Positions 61,414-64,000 of a DNA stretch of 64,000 nt are shown here, piece by piece. Each line of letters begins with the position of its first letter. Within the stretch, counting starts at the first letter, position 1. The stretch is from JAQUTK01 sp963677415. Its GTDB lineage: Bacteria > Bacteroidota > Bacteroidia > Bacteroidales > JAQUTK01. The position numbers were made by a program, and so were the translations under genes. Below the pieces are notes generated by a model. That model had not been told where the DNA came from, searched no databases, and saw only the letters and a program-made list of their open reading frames with translations. The stretch spans positions 80,464 through 144,463 of the forward strand of contig CAXXFJ010000011.1 of the NCBI GenBank assembly GCA_963677415.2, read 5' to 3'.

Positions 61414-62412
61414 ATGATTAATTACAAAGATCTTGGTCTTGTAAACACCAACGAAATGTTTGCAAAGGCAATCAAAGGTGGATATGCAATTCCGGCTTTC
61501 AACTTCAATAACATGGAACAATTGCAGGCTATTATTATGGCTGCAGTAGAAACTAAATCACCAGTTATTCTTCAGGTTTCTAAAGGAGCTCGTAGCTATG
61601 CAAATCAAACATTGCTTCGTTATATGGCTGAAGGAGCTGTTGAATATGCAAAAGAACTCGGATGTGAAAAACCACAGATTGTATTACATTTGGATCACGG
61701 CGATTCTTTCGAAACCTGCAAATCATGTGTTGATATGGGCTTTTCTTCTGTTATGATTGATGGATCACATCTTCCATACGATGAAAATGTTGCTCTTACA
61801 AAGAAAGTTGTTGAATATGCACATGCTAATAATGTATCTGTAGAAGGTGAACTTGGAGTATTGGCAGGTGTTGAAGACGAAGTAAGCGCAGAACACCATA
61901 CCTATACTAAACCGGAAGAAGTGGTTGACTTTGTTACCAAGACCGGTTGCGACAGTTTGGCTATTTCTATTGGTACATCACATGGAGCAAATAAGTTCAC
62001 TCCGGCACAATGTACTCGTGATGCAAACGGTTTGCTTGTTCCTCCTCCATTGCGTTTCGATGTATTGGAAGGTGTAGAAAAAGAACTTCCTGGTTTCCCA
62101 ATCGTGCTTCACGGATCTTCTTCAGTTCCGCAGGAAGAGATTGCACTCATCAACAAATACGGTGGTGCTATGAAAGATGCAATTGGTATTCCCGAAGAGC
62201 AACTACGTAAAGCAGCTGCATCTGCAGTTTGCAAGATCAATATTGATTCAGACAGCCGTTTGGCTATGACTGCTGCAATCCGTCAGGTATTTGCTGAAAA
62301 GCCAGCTGAGTTTGACCCACGTAAGTATCTTGGACCAGCTCGCGACAACATGAAAAAATTATACAAACACAAGATTGAAAATGTTCTTGGATCAGCTAAC
62401 AAGCTGGACTAA
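61414..62412 (+). CDS. fbaA: Class II fructose-bisphosphate aldolase
   Basis: 332 residues; glycolytic zinc enzyme that splits fructose 1,6-bisphosphate. AIPAFNFNNMEQLQAIIMAA starts the barrel, VLHLDHGDSFETCKSCVD has the first zinc-ligand His and catalytic Asp, VEGELGVLAGVEDEVSAEHH follows, SIGTSHGANKFTP and FPIVLHGSSSVPQEEI hold further zinc ligands and phosphate contacts. Codon use is that of a highly expressed gene by eye. Monocistronic with a strong terminator. Confidence 0.96.
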   Translation: MINYKDLGLVNTNEMFAKAIKGGYAIPAFNFNNMEQLQAIIMAAVETKSPVILQVSKGARSYANQTLLRYMAEGAVEYAKELGCEKPQIVLHLDHGDSFETCKSCVDMGFSSVMIDGSHLPYDENVALTKKVVEYAHANNVSVEGELGVLAGVEDEVSAEHHTYTKPEEVVDFVTKTGCDSLAISIGTSHGANKFTPAQCTRDANGLLVPPPLRFDVLEGVEKELPGFPIVLHGSSSVPQEEIALINKYGGAMKDAIGIPEEQLRKAAASAVCKINIDSDSRLAMTAAIRQVFAEKPAEFDPRKYLGPARDNMKKLYKHKIENVLGSANKLD

Positions 62413-62431
62413 TTCTATTTCATCTTTACAC

Positions 62432-62465
62432 AAAGAAGGCTGCTTCAATTGAGGCAGCCTTCTTT
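62432..62465 (+). terminator. Terminator after fbaA
   Basis: AAAGAAGGCTGC / GCAGCCTTCTTT, perfect 12-bp arms ending in a short T-run, 19 bases past the fbaA stop and facing glyA; may serve both. Confidence 0.8.
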
Positions 62466-62485
62466 TATTATAGGAGAGTAGTTTA

Positions 62486-63763
62486 TCAATAAGCGAACAA
62501 CGGATATTTCTTCATCGTTTCGTTGACGCGTTTGCGAATGGAAGCAATCACTTGCTCATTTTCAACATTGCCCAATACCGTCTCAATCATCTCTGCAATC
62601 TCCACCATTAGATCTTCTTTTGCTCCACGGGTAGTGATAGCAGGCGTACCCAAGCGAATACCGGAAGTCAGAAAAGGAGAGCGGCTATCAAAAGGAACCA
62701 TATTCTTATTTACGGTGATATCAGCAGCAACCAGAACCTTTTCAGCTACTTTGCCTGTAAGATCTGGAAATTTAGAACGAAGATCTACCAGCATGGAATG
62801 ATTATCAGTGCCTCCGGATACGATTGTGAAACCGCGTTTGATAAGTTCCTCTGCAAGTTTGGCTGCATTTTTCTTTACCTGTGTCTGGTATTCTTTATAT
62901 TCCGGTTCGAGCGCTTCGCCGAAAGCGACTGCTTTAGCAGCAATCACATGTTCGAGAGGTCCACCTTGAGTTCCTGGAAATACAGCTGAGTCAAGTATTT
63001 GAGACATCATTTTTATTTCCCCTTTAGGAGTTGTTTTTCCCCATGGATTTGGAAAATCTTTTCCCAGCAGGATAATACCTCCACGTGGTCCACGCAAGGT
63101 TTTGTGCGTTGTTGAAGTAACGATATGAGCCCATTTCAATGGATTTTCAAGTAAACCGGCGGCAATAAGTCCGGCAGGGTGAGCCATGTCAATCATCAGC
63201 AAAGCACCTACCTTATCGGCTATTTCACGCATACGCTTATAGTTCCATTCACGAGAATAAGCTGATCCTCCTCCAATAATCATTTTGGGTTGCTCTTTCA
63301 ATGCAATTTCTTCCATCTGGTCGTAATCCACATATCCACTCTCATTTAAGTTATAAGCACATGGAGTGTAGAGAAGTCCCGAACTATTCACTGCAGAACC
63401 ATGAGATAAGTGTCCGCCATGAGCCAGATTCAGACCCATAAATTTATCACCTGGATTCAGACAGGCCAATAATACAGCACTATTTGCCTGAGCTCCAGAG
63501 TGAGGTTGTACATTTGCCCATTCAGCACCAAAAAGTTCCTTTAGTCTGTCAATGGCAATTTGTTCGCTCTCATCCACCACTTCGCAGCCTCCATAATACC
63601 GTTTCCCGGGATATCCTTCCGCGTATTTATTGGTCAGGCACGAGCCCATCGCCTGCATTACCTGGTCACTTACAAAGTTTTCGGAAGCAATCAGCTCGAT
63701 GCCCTTCATCTGCCGTTGTTTTTCTCTCTCGATAATGTCGAAGATTACACTGTCTCTATTCAT
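62486..63763 (-). CDS. glyA: Serine hydroxymethyltransferase
   Basis: 425 residues from ATG 63763 (MNRDSVIFDIIEREKQRQMK); makes glycine and 5,10-methylene-tetrahydrofolate from serine. GIELIASENFVSDQVMQAMG, TNKYAEGYPGKRYYGGCEVV, MIDMAHPAGLIAAGLLENP, and the PLP lysine in VTSTTHKTLRGPRGGIILLG are all present. The longer start at 63808 is rejected: the -7 and -33 elements at 63798-63829 overlap it. Confidence 0.97.
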   Translation of the reverse strand: MNRDSVIFDIIEREKQRQMKGIELIASENFVSDQVMQAMGSCLTNKYAEGYPGKRYYGGCEVVDESEQIAIDRLKELFGAEWANVQPHSGAQANSAVLLACLNPGDKFMGLNLAHGGHLSHGSAVNSSGLLYTPCAYNLNESGYVDYDQMEEIALKEQPKMIIGGGSAYSREWNYKRMREIADKVGALLMIDMAHPAGLIAAGLLENPLKWAHIVTSTTHKTLRGPRGGIILLGKDFPNPWGKTTPKGEIKMMSQILDSAVFPGTQGGPLEHVIAAKAVAFGEALEPEYKEYQTQVKKNAAKLAEELIKRGFTIVSGGTDNHSMLVDLRSKFPDLTGKVAEKVLVAADITVNKNMVPFDSRSPFLTSGIRLGTPAITTRGAKEDLMVEIAEMIETVLGNVENEQVIASIRKRVNETMKKYPLFAY

Positions 63764-63797
63764 GATTCTATGTTTTATGATCAGAAGTTTGAAGCCA

Positions 63798-63829
63798 CAA
63801 ATGTACATATTCTATGAGAGCCATACAAA
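63798..63829 (-). promoter_or_regulatory. Promoter of glyA
   Basis: Minus-strand -33 TTTG (63826-63829) and -7 TACATTTG (63798-63805) with a 20-base spacer, 34 bases before the glyA start. Confidence 0.6.
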
Positions 63830-63912
63830 TAGAATTGCTGAAAAAGGAAACTAGTATACTCTTTTTCAAACATATAAAAATCTATAATTCATAAAAGAAA
63901 GGTGCGAATGTG

Positions 63913-63941
63913 TTGTTATTTATAAAAATACGCTATATTTG
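63913..63941 (+). promoter_or_regulatory. Promoter reading out of the window
   Basis: TTG (63913-63915) and TATATTTG (63934-63941) with an 18-base spacer. The next ~59 bases to the window end contain no obvious start codon with a long frame, so a leader or a non-coding RNA begins here and continues beyond base 64000. Confidence 0.5.
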
Positions 63942-64000
63942 CAACGTTGGTGACTAAAATTAACCAATAGCGGAAGCCGAAAAGCTTACGAGTAGGCATA

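Noticed and set aside
1..64000. tRNA, rRNA, integrase or transposase genes
   Set aside because: Both strands were read for the usual motifs and none was found, so the insertions described have no visible enzyme.

Overview
The window reads as chromosomal DNA of a Bacteroides species or a close member of the Bacteroidaceae. Supporting evidence: many genes have a TAnnTTTG -7 promoter box and no clear Shine-Dalgarno sequence; there is a serine palmitoyltransferase (sphingolipid synthesis), a fused LpxC-FabZ protein, a zinc-free type B ribosomal protein L31, and secreted BspA-like leucine-rich and kelch proteins. No rRNA, tRNA, CRISPR array, transposase or integrase was found.

Layout. 1-7399: a carbohydrate-use locus on the minus strand (GH2 glycosidase cut by the window edge, a DUF5107-TPR protein split by a frameshift, a sugar porter) with a divergent AraC regulator. 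7400-15140: an accessory stretch with two unrelated AAA-type ATPases, a relic of an ATPase 3' end, a secreted TldD/TldE-like pair fused in frame to the stump of a restriction-modification protein, a 21-bp minisatellite, and two identical palindromic repeats in opposite orientation at its borders. 15141-21853: an outer-membrane beta-barrel receptor and a giant M6 metalloprotease with BspA-type repeats. 22192-28950: Crp/Fnr regulator and an RND efflux operon. 29024-32162: a three-gene glycosyl-transfer cassette ending in two gene relics. 32314-41865: purN, a leucine-rich lipoprotein, a frameshifted argS, a kelch lipoprotein, hisGDC without hisB, and spt. 42061-50601: lipid kinase, AsmA-like protein, miaA and an lpxD-lpxC/fabZ-lpxA operon. 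50712-56315: a housekeeping operon purC-ubiE-aroE-purM-prfA-pyrF. 56605-64000: truA, a DMT transporter, two Bacteroidales conserved proteins, a sugar-kinase-like protein, rpmE2, fbaA and glyA.

What stands out. (1) Three genes (the DUF5107-TPR gene, tolC, argS) each carry a single-base indel in an A-run. Because argS is essential, sequence error is the first explanation to test. (2) Two cargo blocks (the DUF4143 ATPase, and the glycosyltransferase cassette) each sit directly downstream of an intact gene and are closed on the far side by a diverged duplicate of that gene's 3' end, an architecture that resembles 3'-end-targeted insertion although no integrase is seen. (3) The glycosyltransferase cassette pairs a GT2 enzyme, a duplicated LAB_N membrane protein and a GT39-like transferase, which suggests a polyprenyl-phosphate-sugar envelope modification route with LAB_N as a possible flippase. 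(4) The chimeric nuclease-stump/TldD reading frame and the secreted TldD/TldE pair are unusual. (5) Several promoters are covered by perfect inverted repeats that look like operators.

Family names come from recognising motifs by eye. No database search was run.
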